Shown: positions 44,707-55,107, counted from the first letter of the stretch. The stretch: DNA of 64,000 nucleotides from Albidovulum denitrificans (GCF_002973535.1 NZ_PVEP01000002.1:434001-498000), one strand, 5' to 3'. Notes: generated by a model from the letters alone, not told the origin. Numbers and translations are program-made.

Positions 44707-45696
44707 TCAGGCGTAAATGTCGGTCCAAAGCTCCTCGAGCGCGGGCTCGGGGCTTTCCTTGGCGAAGTCGGCCGCCTCATTGACGATGGCCTTGATCTCC
44801 TTGTCGATGGCCTTCAGCTCATCATCGCTGGCATGCTTGCCTTGCAGGATCAACTCGCGCACATGCTCGATCGCATCGCGTTCCTCGCGCATCTTCTGCA
44901 CCTCTTCGCGGGTGCGGTACTTGGCGGGGTCAGACATGGAATGGCCGCGATAGCGGTAGGTCATGATCTCAAGAATATAAGGCCCTTCGCCGGAGCGGCA
45001 GTGCGCGACGGCCTTCTCGCTTGCCGCCTTCACGGCCAGCACATCCATGCCGTCCACCGTCTCGCCGGGGATGCCGAATGCCTCGCCCCGGGTGTGCAAC
45101 TCGGGCGTGGAGGTCGACCGTTTCTGCGCCGTCCCCATCGCGTACTGGTTGTTCTCGATCACGAAGATGACGGGCAGCTTCCAGAGTGCGGCCATGTTGA
45201 AGGTCTCATAGACCTGGCCCTGGTTCGCCGCGCCGTCGCCGAAATAGGTGAAGGTGACGCGGCCGTTTTCCTTGTACTTGTCGGCAAAGGCGAGGCCCGC
45301 GCCCAGCGGCACCTGCGCGCCGACGATGCCATGGCCGCCGTAGAAATGCTTTTCCTTCGAGAACATGTGCATGGAGCCGCCCTTGCCCTTGGAAAGCCCC
45401 CCCTCGCGCCCCGTCAGCTCGGCCATGACGCCCTTGGGGTCCATGCCGCAGGCAAGCATATGGCCGTGATCGCGGTAAGATGTGATGCGCTTGTCGCCCT
45501 CTTCCGCCGCCGCTTCCAGCCCGACGACAACCGCCTCCTGCCCGATATAGAGGTGACAGAAACCACCGATCAGGCCCATGCCGTAAAGCTGGCCGGCCTT
45601 TTCCTCGAATCGCCGGATCAGCAGCATGTCGCGGTAGAATTTCAGCAGTTCGTCTTTGGAAGTATTTGACTTCGCAGCGGACTTTCGTGCGGCCAT
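44707..45696 (-). CDS. pdhA: Pyruvate dehydrogenase E1 alpha
   Basis: The 329-residue protein binds thiamine diphosphate through [20 protein letters not shown] and ENNQYAMGT. The phosphorylation-loop region [20 protein letters not shown] is typical of E1-alpha. It is the first gene of pdhABC. The start [11 protein letters not shown] follows GGGAGGAGCG. The upstream gap contains two dispersed elements. Confidence 0.97.
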   Translation of the reverse strand: MAARKSAAKSNTSKDELLKFYRDMLLIRRFEEKAGQLYGMGLIGGFCHLYIGQEAVVVGLEAAAEEGDKRITSYRDHGHMLACGMDPKGVMAELTGREGGLSKGKGGSMHMFSKEKHFYGGHGIVGAQVPLGAGLAFADKYKENGRVTFTYFGDGAANQGQVYETFNMAALWKLPVIFVIENNQYAMGTAQKRSTSTPELHTRGEAFGIPGETVDGMDVLAVKAASEKAVAHCRSGEGPYILEIMTYRYRGHSMSDPAKYRTREEVQKMREERDAIEHVRELILQGKHASDDELKAIDKEIKAIVNEAADFAKESPEPALEELWTDIYA

Positions 45697-45821
45697 CGCG
45701 CGCTCCTCCCGTTGGCGTAAAAATAGTTCAACGTTAAACGATCTTATATCGCAAGGATTTGCAACAGGCGAGGGCTAATTCCGGGTCCTGAAGGATCGCC
45801 GCGCGTTCCGCGCGCCGACCC

Positions 45822-45878
45822 GCCGGGGAGGCGCTGCCTCCCCGGACCCCACCGGAGTATTTTAACCACAATGAAAGG
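45822..45878 (+). repeat. Hairpin + GGAGTATTT dispersed element, copy D
   Basis: GGGGAGGC-GCT-GCCTCCCC hairpin, then GGACCCCACCGGAGTATTTTAACCACAATGAAAG. It is the clearest copy. No gene follows directly on this strand. Confidence 0.8.
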
Positions 45879-45978
45879 AATAGGAGCTCAACTGGACCCA
45901 CGGTACAGGCGGGAGCGCCGATGACCGTCCACGGTGAAAGCACCCCGTTCGGCGCAAGCAGGGCGGGGTGCCGAACCT

Positions 45979-46012
45979 GCCTTTCAGCGTGGCCCAAATA
46001 CTCATGCCTGAG
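45979..46012 (-). repeat. GGAGTATTT dispersed element, degenerate copy E
   Basis: Read on the reverse strand, ATGAGTATTTGGGCCACGCTGAAAGG matches the downstream half of the element. The hairpin half is poorly conserved. Confidence 0.5.
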
Positions 46013-46072
46013 GAGGCGGCCGCAAGGCCGGTGACGAGGGAAAAATCCTGCGCCGCAGGCGCGCCTTCGGGA

Positions 46073-46375
46073 TCAGTGGATGACGATCTCGTCGGACCGG
46101 ATCATGCCCAGCACATTGCGGGCGCGTTCGTCCAAAAGGTCGAGGTCGAGATAGGTATCCGACAGCCGCCGCGTCAGGTTTTCCATCTTCGCGGCCTCGG
46201 CCTTCAGCCGGTCGCGTTCGGCGGTCAGCGCCTCGCGCTCCGCCTCGGCCTGGACGCGGCGGAAGACGCCGTAATCGCCCTGGATCGCGGCGAAGGTGAA
46301 ATAGAAGCCAAGCCCGCCGATGGCGAGGAAATAAAGCGCCATGCCGACGGCCGGCTTCTTGCGGGGTACGTTCAT
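46073..46375 (-). CDS. FtsB/DivIC-like septum formation initiator
   Basis: The 100-residue protein has one N-terminal membrane helix (about 11-30) and a long coiled coil (RRVQAEAEREALTAERDRL, KAEAAKMENLTRRLSDTY) followed by LDLLDERARNVLGMI, the layout of FtsB-type divisome proteins. It lies between the pyruvate dehydrogenase genes and a divergent acyl-CoA dehydrogenase. In alphaproteobacteria it is commonly near pdhA or eno. Confidence 0.88.
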   Translation of the reverse strand: MNVPRKKPAVGMALYFLAIGGLGFYFTFAAIQGDYGVFRRVQAEAEREALTAERDRLKAEAAKMENLTRRLSDTYLDLDLLDERARNVLGMIRSDEIVIH

Positions 46376-46535
46376 GCTCTGCCTCGAATGGGGCCTCTTG
46401 GCGGGTCCCCTGTTCCGCGAATCATGTCATATCCGAATCGGTTTGTGAATCCCCCGCAGGGCTGAAATTCCCTTGAAAAGCGGACTGTCGCGCGTTTCCG
46501 CCGGGCGCGGTAGACTGGCGGGGAAAGGATATGCC

Positions 46536-48191
46536 ATGGACCGCGATCCCGCGCCGCTTCCGCCCCGTTCCGTGCTTTCAACCCATGAGGTCGCGAACCA
46601 GCCGGGCGATCAGCCTGCCCGCGATCCCTGGGCGGGGGATGGGGTGTTGCGGGGCTGGCTCGGGCTGTGGGGCGGGGCGGTCGATGACGCGGCGCGTTTC
46701 GGGGCGGCCTTGGCAACGCCTGCCTTGCGCGCGGCGGCGAAGGCCGCGCGCCATGTGCCGCCGGAGCTTGCCCCTTTCGACCGGGCCGGGCGGCGGCTGG
46801 ATGAGGTGCGCTTTCACCCCGGCTACCACGCCGTCATGGCCACAGGCGTCGCGGCGGGCTATGCCGCCCTGCCGTGGGAGGGCGCCGCGGGCGGTCACAT
46901 GGGTCATGCCGCGATGGTCTACATGCTCAGCCAGGTGGAGCCCGCGATCTGCTGTCCGCTGACCATGACCTATGCCGCCGTTCCGGCTTTGGCGGTCGAT
47001 CCGGGCGTCGGGGCGGCGTGGCGGGCGAAGCTGACCGCGCGGGATTACGACCCGGCGATCCGGCCGCTCGCGGAGAAGGCGGGCGCGACGCTCGGCATGG
47101 CGATGACGGAAAAGCAGGGCGGGTCGGACCTGCGCGGCTGTTCCACGCGGGCCGAGCGGGACGGTGGGGGCTGGCGGCTGACGGGACACAAGTGGTTCTG
47201 TTCGGCGCCGATGTCGGACGGGTTCCTGACGCTGGCGCGGACTGGCAAGGGGCTGACCTGTTTCCTCGTCCCGCGCTGGCTGCCCGAGGGGCGCAATGCC
47301 ATCGCGCTGATGCGGTTGAAGGACAAGCTCGGCAACCGTGCCAATGCCTCGGCGGAGATCGAGTATCAGGGCGCGTTTGCCCATCGGCTGGGTGAGGAGG
47401 GGCGCGGCATCGCCACGATCATCGAGATGGTCCATCACACCCGCCTCGACACCGCCATCGCGCCCGCGGGCCTGATGCGCGCGGCGCTGGCGGAGGCGCT
47501 ATTCTGGGCCGAAGGGCGCACCGTATTCCAGCGCCGCTTGATCGACCAGCCGCTGATGCGCGCGGTTCTGGCCGATCTGGCGCTGGACTGGGAAGGCGCG
47601 CTGGCGCTGTCGATGCGGGTTGCCGCGGCCTTTGACGGCGGGGCGGAGGCCGACCGCGCCTTTGCCCGGATCGCCGTCGCGCTGGCGAAATTCCTCAACA
47701 ACAAGCGCTGCCCGGTGGTGGTGGCCGAGGCGATGGAGGCCCTTGGCGGCATGGGCTATGTCGAGGAGACGCCAATGCCGATGCTCTACCGTGAGGCGCC
47801 CCTGAACGGGATCTGGGAAGGCTCGGGCAACGTGATCTGCCTCGATATCCTGCGCACGCTGGCGAAAGAGCCCTTGGCGGCAGAGGTGCTGGCGGCGGAA
47901 CTGGACGCGGGCAAGGGGGCCGACCGGCGCTATGATGCGGCGCTGGCGGGGCATCAGGCGCGCTGGCCGGGATTGCCGCCGGAGGCGGAGGCGCGGCTTT
48001 TCGCCGAACGCACGGCGGTTCTGCTGGCGGCCTCGATCCTCATCCGCCATGCGCCCGGCGCGGTCGCGGACGGCTATGTCGCGACCCGCGTGGCGGGCGA
48101 AGGCGGGCGGGTTCCCGGCGCGGTGTCGGGCCTCGACACCGCCGGGATCCTGTCAAGGTTTGGCGATCAGCCCGCGACCGAGGCGTCGTAG
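46536..48191 (+). CDS. AidB-like acyl-CoA dehydrogenase
   Basis: The 551-residue flavoprotein aligns well with AidB of the E. coli adaptive response: RRLDEVRFHPGYH, CPLTMTYAAVPAL, MAMTEKQGGSDLRGCSTRAE, the HKWFCSAP segment, RLKDKLGNRANAS, and EALGGMGYVEETPMP, then NGIWEGSGNVICLD. AidB binds DNA and limits alkylation damage, but catalytic function of homologues is uncertain. The 3' end overlaps the convergent aldolase gene by 25 bases. Confidence 0.9.
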   Translation: MDRDPAPLPPRSVLSTHEVANQPGDQPARDPWAGDGVLRGWLGLWGGAVDDAARFGAALATPALRAAAKAARHVPPELAPFDRAGRRLDEVRFHPGYHAVMATGVAAGYAALPWEGAAGGHMGHAAMVYMLSQVEPAICCPLTMTYAAVPALAVDPGVGAAWRAKLTARDYDPAIRPLAEKAGATLGMAMTEKQGGSDLRGCSTRAERDGGGWRLTGHKWFCSAPMSDGFLTLARTGKGLTCFLVPRWLPEGRNAIALMRLKDKLGNRANASAEIEYQGAFAHRLGEEGRGIATIIEMVHHTRLDTAIAPAGLMRAALAEALFWAEGRTVFQRRLIDQPLMRAVLADLALDWEGALALSMRVAAAFDGGAEADRAFARIAVALAKFLNNKRCPVVVAEAMEALGGMGYVEETPMPMLYREAPLNGIWEGSGNVICLDILRTLAKEPLAAEVLAAELDAGKGADRRYDAALAGHQARWPGLPPEAEARLFAERTAVLLAASILIRHAPGAVADGYVATRVAGEGGRVPGAVSGLDTAGILSRFGDQPATEAS

Positions 48192-49060
48192 ATCGACTGG
48201 ATCGCGCCGTCGAGCATGGCGTTGAACTCTGCCTCGGACTGCTTGGCCGAGAGGCCTTCGGTCAGCCCGCGCGAGAAGCTGGCGATCATGCCCGCGTTCT
48301 GCGCCAGAAGCCTGTTGGCATCCTCGCGGCTATAGCCGCCCGACAGCGCCACGACGCGCATCACGCGCGGATGGTCGACCAGCGGCTTGTAGAGGTTGGC
48401 CTTGGTCGGCAGCGACAGTTTCAGCATCACCTGCTTGTCGGCGGGGACGGTGTCGAGATGCTTCAGGATCTCGGCCAGCAGGATATCTTCCGCCTCGGCC
48501 TTGTCGGCGATGGAGATCGTGACCTCCGGCTCGATGATCGGGACCAGACCGTGGGACAGGACCTGCGCGCCCAGCTCGAACTGCTGCGCGACGATGGCGG
48601 CGATGCCCTTGGGGTTGGCCGCGTCGATGACCGAACGTTCCTTGGTGCCGAAGATGCCCTTGGCGACCGCGCGTTTCAGCAGCTCGTCAAGGCCCCCGAT
48701 CGGCTTCATCATCTTCACGCCGTCCTTCTCCTCCTCAAGACCCTTGTCGATCTTCAGGAACGGGACGACGTGCTTTTCTTCCCAGAGGTAGGTGGCGGCG
48801 GGCTTGCCCTCGAAATCGCCATCCATGGTCTTTTCGAACAGGATCGCGCCGACGACGCGCTTGCCGTCGAAGACCGGGGCGGTGGCGATGCGGGCGCGCA
48901 TCTGGTGGATCAGGTCGAACATCCCGGCGTCGTCGGACCAGGCGCCTTCCTCCACCCCGTAAAGCTTCAGCGCCTTGGGCGTCGATCCCCCGCTTTGGTC
49001 GAGCGCGGCGATGAAGCCCTTGCCCGAACGCATCTGTTCCGCCTGCTTTTGCCGTGCCAT
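48167..49060 (-). CDS. Fructose-bisphosphate aldolase, class I
   Basis: The 297-residue protein is a class I (Schiff-base) aldolase of the bacterial type. It begins with GKGFIAALDQSGGSTPKAL and has PIIEPEVTISIADK and QVMLKLSLPTKANLY, where the lysine is the likely Schiff-base residue, plus VVALSGGYSREDAN. It splits fructose 1,6-bisphosphate into triose phosphates. Its location near pgk fits glycolysis/gluconeogenesis. Confidence 0.93.
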   Translation of the reverse strand: MARQKQAEQMRSGKGFIAALDQSGGSTPKALKLYGVEEGAWSDDAGMFDLIHQMRARIATAPVFDGKRVVGAILFEKTMDGDFEGKPAATYLWEEKHVVPFLKIDKGLEEEKDGVKMMKPIGGLDELLKRAVAKGIFGTKERSVIDAANPKGIAAIVAQQFELGAQVLSHGLVPIIEPEVTISIADKAEAEDILLAEILKHLDTVPADKQVMLKLSLPTKANLYKPLVDHPRVMRVVALSGGYSREDANRLLAQNAGMIASFSRGLTEGLSAKQSEAEFNAMLDGAIQSIYDASVAG

Positions 49061-49170
49061 GGAAGTACCTCGCTTGACTGGTGGACCCTGGGCGCCGCCC
49101 GATTGCCCCGCTTCTAGGGGAGTCTCCGGGGCGCTGCAATTCTGTTGCCGCTAACGCCGCGCGGCCGGGG

Positions 49171-49944
49171 CTATTTCAGAAACAATGCCGCGATCCGGGT
49201 GACGAACGCGCGCGGCACAAGACGTGGAGCAAATGCGAAAAGCTTGTTCGGCAGGCCGGTGACGTGAACCCGCTTGCCGCGCTTCATCGCCTTCCAGCCG
49301 GACTTTGCGACCCTGGCCGCCGTGGGGACGGGCAGGGTGCTGAAAAGCCTGATATGTTCCATCCCCGCATCCGTCGCGAAATTCGTTCGCGTCGCGCCGG
49401 GGCAAAGCGCGGTGATGGTGACGTCGCCGCCCCGCAGCTCCTCGGCCACAGCTTCGGAAAGCGACAGAAGATAGGCCTTCGTCGCGTGATAGACGGCCAT
49501 GTTCGGCCCCGGCATGAAGGCCGCGGTAGAGGCGAGGTTCAGCACCCGCCCGCCGCCCTGCTGCGCCATATGGGCCACCGCGCGTTTCATCAGGATCGTG
49601 GCGGCCACGACATTGACCATGACCGACTGCATTTCCCGCGCGCCGTCGCCGTCAAGAAACGGGCCGTTATAGCCAAGGCCTGCATTGTTCACGAGGATCT
49701 CGATATGCCGGCGCAGCGCGACCTTGCGCCAAAGCGTCTCGACCGTCTGCGGGTCCGACAGGTCCGCCGGGATCACCTCGACCGCGATCCTGTGTTTTGC
49801 GCGCAACTCATCGGCCAGACGCTCCAACTTCTGCGCCTGCCGCGCGACGAGGATCAGGTCACGCCCCTCGGCCGCCGCGAGACGGGCGAACTCCACGCCC
49901 AAACCTTCCGACGCGCCGGTGATCAGCGTCCATTTCGATGCCAT
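49171..49944 (-). CDS. SDR-family NAD(P)-dependent oxidoreductase
   Basis: The 257-residue protein has the SDR cofactor loop TGASEGLGVEFARLAA, the NNAG motif (VNNAGLGYNGPF), a catalytic serine region (LNLASTAAFMPGP) and YHATKAYLL with Tyr and Lys. It resembles the DltE-type SDRs of unknown substrate. A hydrophobic, basic C-terminus (PRAFVTRIAALFLK) may contact membrane. It lies between aldolase and pgk. Confidence 0.9.
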   Translation of the reverse strand: MASKWTLITGASEGLGVEFARLAAAEGRDLILVARQAQKLERLADELRAKHRIAVEVIPADLSDPQTVETLWRKVALRRHIEILVNNAGLGYNGPFLDGDGAREMQSVMVNVVAATILMKRAVAHMAQQGGGRVLNLASTAAFMPGPNMAVYHATKAYLLSLSEAVAEELRGGDVTITALCPGATRTNFATDAGMEHIRLFSTLPVPTAARVAKSGWKAMKRGKRVHVTGLPNKLFAFAPRLVPRAFVTRIAALFLK

Positions 49945-50000
49945 CCATACCTCCGCGCCCCCGGTCCCTAGCTAGGGCGCGGGCGGGGGAAGTCAACCGT

Positions 50001-51191
50001 TCAGCGTTGCAACGCCACGACGCCGGGCAGGGCCTTGCCCTCCATCCATTCCAGGAACGCGCCCCCGGCGGTGGAGATATAGCTGAAATCGCCCGCCACA
50101 CCCGCCTTGTTCAGCGCCGCGACCGTATCGCCGCCGCCTGCGACCGAGGTCAGCCTGCCCGCCTGCGTCAGGTCCGCCGCCTTGCGCGCCGCCGCGTTGG
50201 TGGCGGCGTCGAAAGGCGCGATCTCGAAAGCGCCCAGCGGGCCGTTCCAGATCAGCGTGCGGGACGCCTCGAACACCTTGCCGATCTCCTCGACCGATTT
50301 CGGCCCGGCATCAAGGATCATCGCGTCCGACGGGCAGGCATCCGCCGCCACGACCTCTGACGGCGCGCCGTCGCGGAATTCGCGGGCCACGACCACGTCC
50401 GAGGGCAGGTGGATCTTGCAGCCGGTTTCCTTCGCCCTTGCCAGGATCTCGCGCGCGGTATCGGCCATGTCATGTTCGGCCAGCGACTTGCCCACATCCA
50501 CGCCCTGCGCCACGAGGAAGGTGTTGGCCATGCCGCCGCCGATCACCAGATGATCGACCTTGGCCACAAGGTTGCCAAGCAGTTCCAGCTTGGTCGAGAC
50601 CTTCGCCCCGCCCACGACCGCGGTCACCGGGCGCAGCGGATCGCCAAGCGCGGCGGTCAGCGCCTTCAACTCCGCCTCCATCAGCCGACCGGCGCAGGCG
50701 GGCATCAGATGCGCCACGCCCTCGGTGGAGGCATGGGCGCGGTGGGCGGCTGAAAAGGCGTCGTTCACATAGGCATTGCCAAGCGCCGCAAGGCCAGCCG
50801 CGAAGACCGGATCGTTCTTTTCCTCGCCCTCGTGAAAGCGCGTGTTCTCCAGCAGCAGCACATCGCCCGGCCCCATCGCCGCGACGGCCTTCTTCGCCGC
50901 CAGCCCCACGCAATCCTCGGCGAACCCGACGGGCTGACCCAGCGCCGCCTCAAGCGCGGGCAGGGTGACCTTCAGGCTCATCTCCGGGACGACCTTGCCC
51001 TTGGGGCGGCCGAAATGGGCCAGCAGGACCGGGCGCCCGCCCTTCTTCTGGATGTCCTTGATGGTGGGGACGATCTTTTCGATTCGCGTTGCATCGGTCA
51101 CCCGCCCGGCCTCTACCGGCACGTTGATATCGACGCGGACAAGGACGATCTTCTCCGCAAGGTCCATGTCGTCGAGCGTTTTCCAGTCCAT
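50001..51191 (-). CDS. pgk: Phosphoglycerate kinase
   Basis: The 396-residue glycolytic enzyme transfers phosphate between 1,3-bisphosphoglycerate and ADP. It shows the N-terminal signature [40 protein letters not shown], and the C-terminal nucleotide region [10 protein letters not shown] and [12 protein letters not shown]. The length is normal. It is divergent from the ppiB pair. Confidence 0.98.
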   Translation of the reverse strand: MDWKTLDDMDLAEKIVLVRVDINVPVEAGRVTDATRIEKIVPTIKDIQKKGGRPVLLAHFGRPKGKVVPEMSLKVTLPALEAALGQPVGFAEDCVGLAAKKAVAAMGPGDVLLLENTRFHEGEEKNDPVFAAGLAALGNAYVNDAFSAAHRAHASTEGVAHLMPACAGRLMEAELKALTAALGDPLRPVTAVVGGAKVSTKLELLGNLVAKVDHLVIGGGMANTFLVAQGVDVGKSLAEHDMADTAREILARAKETGCKIHLPSDVVVAREFRDGAPSEVVAADACPSDAMILDAGPKSVEEIGKVFEASRTLIWNGPLGAFEIAPFDAATNAAARKAADLTQAGRLTSVAGGGDTVAALNKAGVAGDFSYISTAGGAFLEWMEGKALPGVVALQR

Positions 51192-51340
51192 CGCGGCATC
51201 CTTTCTGACAGGCGGCCTCGCGCCGCCGTTATCGCCAAATCACCCGAAGCATGGGCGAAGGTCAACTCATCACCGCGCTTTGCCCTTCCCTTGCCCCGCG
51301 CGCCCGACTAGGGTCCGCCCGAGATTTAAAGGAGACCCCG

Positions 51341-51839
<499 letters not shown>

Positions 51840-51847
<8 letters not shown>

Positions 51848-52460
51848 CACGCGGATTTTCGTGGGTGCGATGGCGGCGGGTGTCGCCGCCATCGCCGCTG
51901 CCTGGTTTCTTTACGCCAAGACCTCGACAAGCAGCTTCTCGGGCGAGGACGGGCCGGGTCCGAACCTGGTGATCGACATCAGCGGGCAGGGCGCGCAAGG
52001 CACCGTCGTGATCGACCTTCTGCCCGACGTCGCCCCGCAACATGCCCAGCGCCTGACCGAGCTTGCCGAGGCGGGCGCCTATGACAACGTGGTCTTTCAC
52101 CGCGTGATCGACGGCTTCATGGCGCAGACCGGCGATGTGGAGTTTGGCAAGGCCGATGGCGGGCAGCTGGACCTGGCCGGATCGGGCAAGTCCGACCTGC
52201 CCAACCTTCCGGCCGAGTTCTCCGACATCCCCTTCCTGCGCGGCATCGTCGGCATGGCGCGCTCGAACCGCCCCGACACCGCCAATTCCCAGTTCTTCAT
52301 CATGTTCGCGCCGGGCGAGTTCCTGAACGGCGATTACACCGTCGTCGGCCATGTCGTGTCCGGCATGGACGTCGTCGACAAGATCAAACGCGGCGACCCC
52401 GACCGCAACGGCCTTGTCGAGGACCCCGACAGGATGGTCACGGTCCGGGTGGACCGGTAG
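51840..52460 (+). CDS. Cyclophilin-type peptidyl-prolyl isomerase with membrane anchor
   Basis: The 206-residue paralogue has an N-terminal hydrophobic helix (about residues 6-22, FVGAMAAGVAAIAAAWFLY) followed by a cyclophilin domain (FHRVIDGFMAQTGD, NSQFFIMFA). It is probably exported or anchored facing the periplasm, dividing labour with the cytoplasmic copy upstream. It is the last core gene before the accessory region. Confidence 0.94.
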
Positions 52461-52581
52461 CGGCTGTCCGGGGGCATCCGGCCCGGCAAAAGGATCGTGG
52501 GGAAAGCGACGGTGGCGGAGAGACAGGGATACTACGCCATTTCCATTAGAGCATTGATATAGCGTGATAAATTAAGCTGTC

Positions 52582-52617
52582 GTTGTCCATTATGATGGGT
52601 TGTCTGTTCTGGACAAC
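52582..52617. repeat. GTTGTCC / GGACAAC inverted motif, left copy
   Basis: GTTGTCC (52582-52588) and GGACAAC (52611-52617) face each other over 22 bases, with a further GTTGTCT at 52599. The site covers the start region of the YaaC-like gene. The same motif recurs near the integrase start at 54437-54470. Confidence 0.6.
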
Positions 52618-53211
52618 ACTACATCGAAGCTCCTTTCTCTACAATCGCCTCTGATTGAAGTACTGAAAAGCATCGCTCGGCTTCATGGTGCGGCCTGCGA
52701 AGAGGGGGTGACGCCAATGGATAAGGAGACTTGGGCACGCCTATCGCGCCTCGAAAGCCAAGACGCCGTAGGGCGAGCCTATCAAATTTTGCATGGAAGA
52801 AACCTCAACGCAGCGAGAGCTAAACAGATCATGGCTTCAGCGCGGCAAGCGCGGGAGTACTTTCGAAACGCTAATTCAGCAGACGTGTCGGTGCGCCCCC
52901 TGTTAGCGTTCTATGGAGTATCAGGGTTGGCGAGAGCCTGTGTCCTGCTACTGGGAAAGCACTCCGGCGAAGCGTCCTTAACCCCCGGCCACGGCCTCCG
53001 CACAATCGAATGGAGGCAGGCGCTGTCAAGCAACTTGTCCGATGGCTTGACCTCGCTCGCGGGGCTGAGGGTGCTGAGTTGCCGTGGCCTGTTTTCCGAC
53101 CTCGTATTCCACACCAACAATTTGGTCTGCTGCCATGTTAGTTCAGGAGCAGTAGACTGGCACGTGGAACTACCCCACGCTCTTGCAGCCCAGCGCGAAG
53201 GGCGACTGTGA
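52600..53211 (+). CDS. YaaC-like protein, C-terminally truncated
   Basis: The 203-residue frame resembles the N-terminal part of YaaC-family proteins: QAREYFRNANSADVSVRPLL, then AFYGVSGLARACVLLL and PGHGL. Full-length relatives are clearly longer, from memory above 300 residues. The last dozen residues (HALAAQREGRL) come from DNA antisense to the integrase, so the true C-terminus is lost. Codon use is less GC-rich than the core. The start is uncertain: TTG at 52600 or an internal ATG at 52717. Function unknown. Confidence 0.5.
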   Translation: MSVLDNTTSKLLSLQSPLIEVLKSIARLHGAACEEGVTPMDKETWARLSRLESQDAVGRAYQILHGRNLNAARAKQIMASARQAREYFRNANSADVSVRPLLAFYGVSGLARACVLLLGKHSGEASLTPGHGLRTIEWRQALSSNLSDGLTSLAGLRVLSCRGLFSDLVFHTNNLVCCHVSSGAVDWHVELPHALAAQREGRL

Positions 53212-54487
53212 ACCAAGTGTGGCGGGTGGAGTGCATCGTCAGGCGACCGTCAGTCTCTTCTCCGAGGGTATCGCGACGGAAGCGGGTGAACCACTGGGAT
53301 ACAGCCGCAGCCTTCTCTGTGGCGGGCCTGATGGGCCATTCGGGGAACAGGCGACCTGTGGAGCCATGGGCGGCGAGGCGGGCCTGTAGCAGTGTTCTGG
53401 CTTCTCCGACGACGGGGATGAAGCGATTGCCGTTCTTGGTCTTGGCGTCTTCGACTCTGAACCCGGTCCCGTCAGGTTTTACTTGGGCGACATTGAGGGA
53501 TGCCAATTCGTCAACCCGGCAGCCTGTGGCGATGGCGAGGCGGATAACGTCGCCCTGCCGTGTCCCGCGACTAGTCGCTTTGAGGAGTTTCGCGGTCTCT
53601 TCGGGGGCGTATGGGTCGCGCTGGCGCTCGGTCTTGATGCCACTACGGCTCAGGCCCTCGGGGAAGTCCCAAGGATTTGTGGCATCCGGGCCGAGGCGTC
53701 TTGTCTCCATGGCCCACACCCATATCGGGCGGAGCAGGGTGATGTTCTTCGCAATGGTCTTCGCAGACAGACCGTCCGGGCTGCGGTGTCCTTTCAGTCC
53801 CGGCAGGTACTCATCGCGGAACTTGATGGTGTCCGATAGCGTCACGTCCTCCAAGCAGGCCGTTTCCCCGTCATCACGTAGGAATGCCCGGAGGTGTTTC
53901 ACGGCTGTTGCAAGGTTGAGGGTTGTGGCCAGCTTCAGGGGGGAATAGCCATGTGGGTTGCCGGGGCGGCGGGCGTGTAAGTATTGCTCATGGGCGCGGC
54001 TCAGAGGGAAACCCTTCCCGCTAGCGAAGCGAGAGAAACGCTCCAGTTCTACTTGGGGAACGCCACGGGCTTCTGCCTCTTCCAGCTTGCCATGCAGGAC
54101 AAGCTCTATGCCCACGTTGGCGCGGCTGGTCGCGGTTTCTCGGGCGGACAGCACGGCCTCGCGCCATTCTTCAGCAGTCGCTAGAGAGAAGGCGGCGTCA
54201 TCGGACAGGGCCTCTTGAAGCCTAAGGATGTCACCAAGAAGCTGATCGCGGCGCTTTCTTGCTGTCGGGAGATGCCGTGTCTTCAGCCCCCGAGCGATGG
54301 TTCCGCGTATCGGTTTGCCGTCCCAAGGGTTCGGAAGGCCGATGAGATGGGCGGGGGCGACGAAGCGAAACACCCAGCTTGTGCCGGGGCCACGGGGCTG
54401 CTTCAGGTAACGCATGTCCTCGCCGTCTGCCTTCCTGTTGTCCAATTTGGACAACGTGCTGCTGGACAACGTGCGATATTTCTTCAT
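53138..54487 (-). pseudogene. Tyrosine recombinase / phage-type integrase, truncated before the catalytic Tyr
   Basis: The 449-residue frame has an N-terminal SAM-like core-binding domain (about 190-290) and the catalytic domain with the first arginine in IATGCRVDELASLNV, a lysine hairpin (DAKTKNGNRFIPV) and the HSTRHTWFTVALRAG box. After that the sequence turns into LQERGVVPRASLLLLN and stops. The expected LGH...Y segment with the nucleophilic tyrosine is absent, so it should not be able to cut DNA. It converges with the truncated YaaC-like gene and overlaps it by 74 bases. Confidence 0.85.
54437..54470. repeat. GTTGTCC / GGACAAC palindrome plus extra half-site, right copy
   Basis: GTTGTCCAATTTGGACAAC (54437-54455) is a perfect 19-bp palindrome, followed by another GGACAAC at 54464-54470. 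It lies within the first codons of the integrase gene and could be an operator or recombinase-binding site. Confidence 0.65.
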
Positions 54488-54672
54488 CAGATCAATGCGT
54501 TAGGGAAAATGGCGGAGGGGATGGGCCTGATATCCAACCTTCTCCACTTTAAGTCATTGTTTTTGTTAGTTTTCAGACGTTCTTTTTGAGGGGACTTGAG
54601 GGGTCGACTGCGGCATCTTCGGCGGTTCGGCAATAGCCGCGACAGGAAAGTTCTTCTTGGTCGACAGGGCCG

Positions 54673-55107
54673 TCACTCAACTGCCTCGGAAATCCTGTGG
54701 TCCTGAGAGCAATGCGAATGGTCGCCGAGCACCTTGATGATCCGGCAGTCGGCGATGGTTCCCTGCGCACACTGGGCGATCATCCGCTCCAGTTCCGCTT
54801 TCAGCGCCGTCAGACGCGCGATGCGTGCGTCCACCGCGGCAAGCTGGTCCTTCGCGATTATGTCGGCGGCTGCGCACGACTGGTCAGGACGATCGGATAG
54901 GCTCAAGAGGTCGCGGATCGCCTCCAACGGAAACCCAAGCTCGCGGGAGTGGCGAATGAAGGCCAATCGTTCCAGCGCGGACTTCCCATAGAGCCGCTGG
55001 TTTCCAGCGCTCCGCTCCGGCTCCGGTAGAAGGCCGATCTGTTCGTAGTAGCGGATCGTCGGCACCTTTACCCCGGCCGCGTTGCCCAATTTTCCGATCG
55101 TGAGCAT
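54673..55107 (-). CDS. MerR-family metal-responsive regulator (ZntR/CadR-like)
   Basis: The 144-residue protein has the MerR N-terminal DNA-binding domain (IGKLGNAAGVKVPTIRYYEQ, GLLPEPERSAGNQRLY) and the long dimerisation helix. Possible metal ligands are C78, C113 and C121, with H130, H132 and C133 (DHSHC) at the end of the chain; C78 and C113 sit where ZntR has C79 and C114. It is divergent from a Zn/Cd-type ATPase with a MerR-type promoter in between, so Zn, Cd or Pb is the likely inducer. Confidence 0.88.
   Translation of the reverse strand: MLTIGKLGNAAGVKVPTIRYYEQIGLLPEPERSAGNQRLYGKSALERLAFIRHSRELGFPLEAIRDLLSLSDRPDQSCAAADIIAKDQLAAVDARIARLTALKAELERMIAQCAQGTIADCRIIKVLGDHSHCSQDHRISEAVE

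Larger units (their letters stand above)
45697..46072. other. 376-base gap between pdhA and the ftsB-like gene
   Basis: The left end (to about 45770) is AT-rich and likely holds the pdhA promoter on the reverse strand. The rest carries dispersed element copy D and a degenerate inverted copy E. I see no convincing reading frame. Confidence 0.7.
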
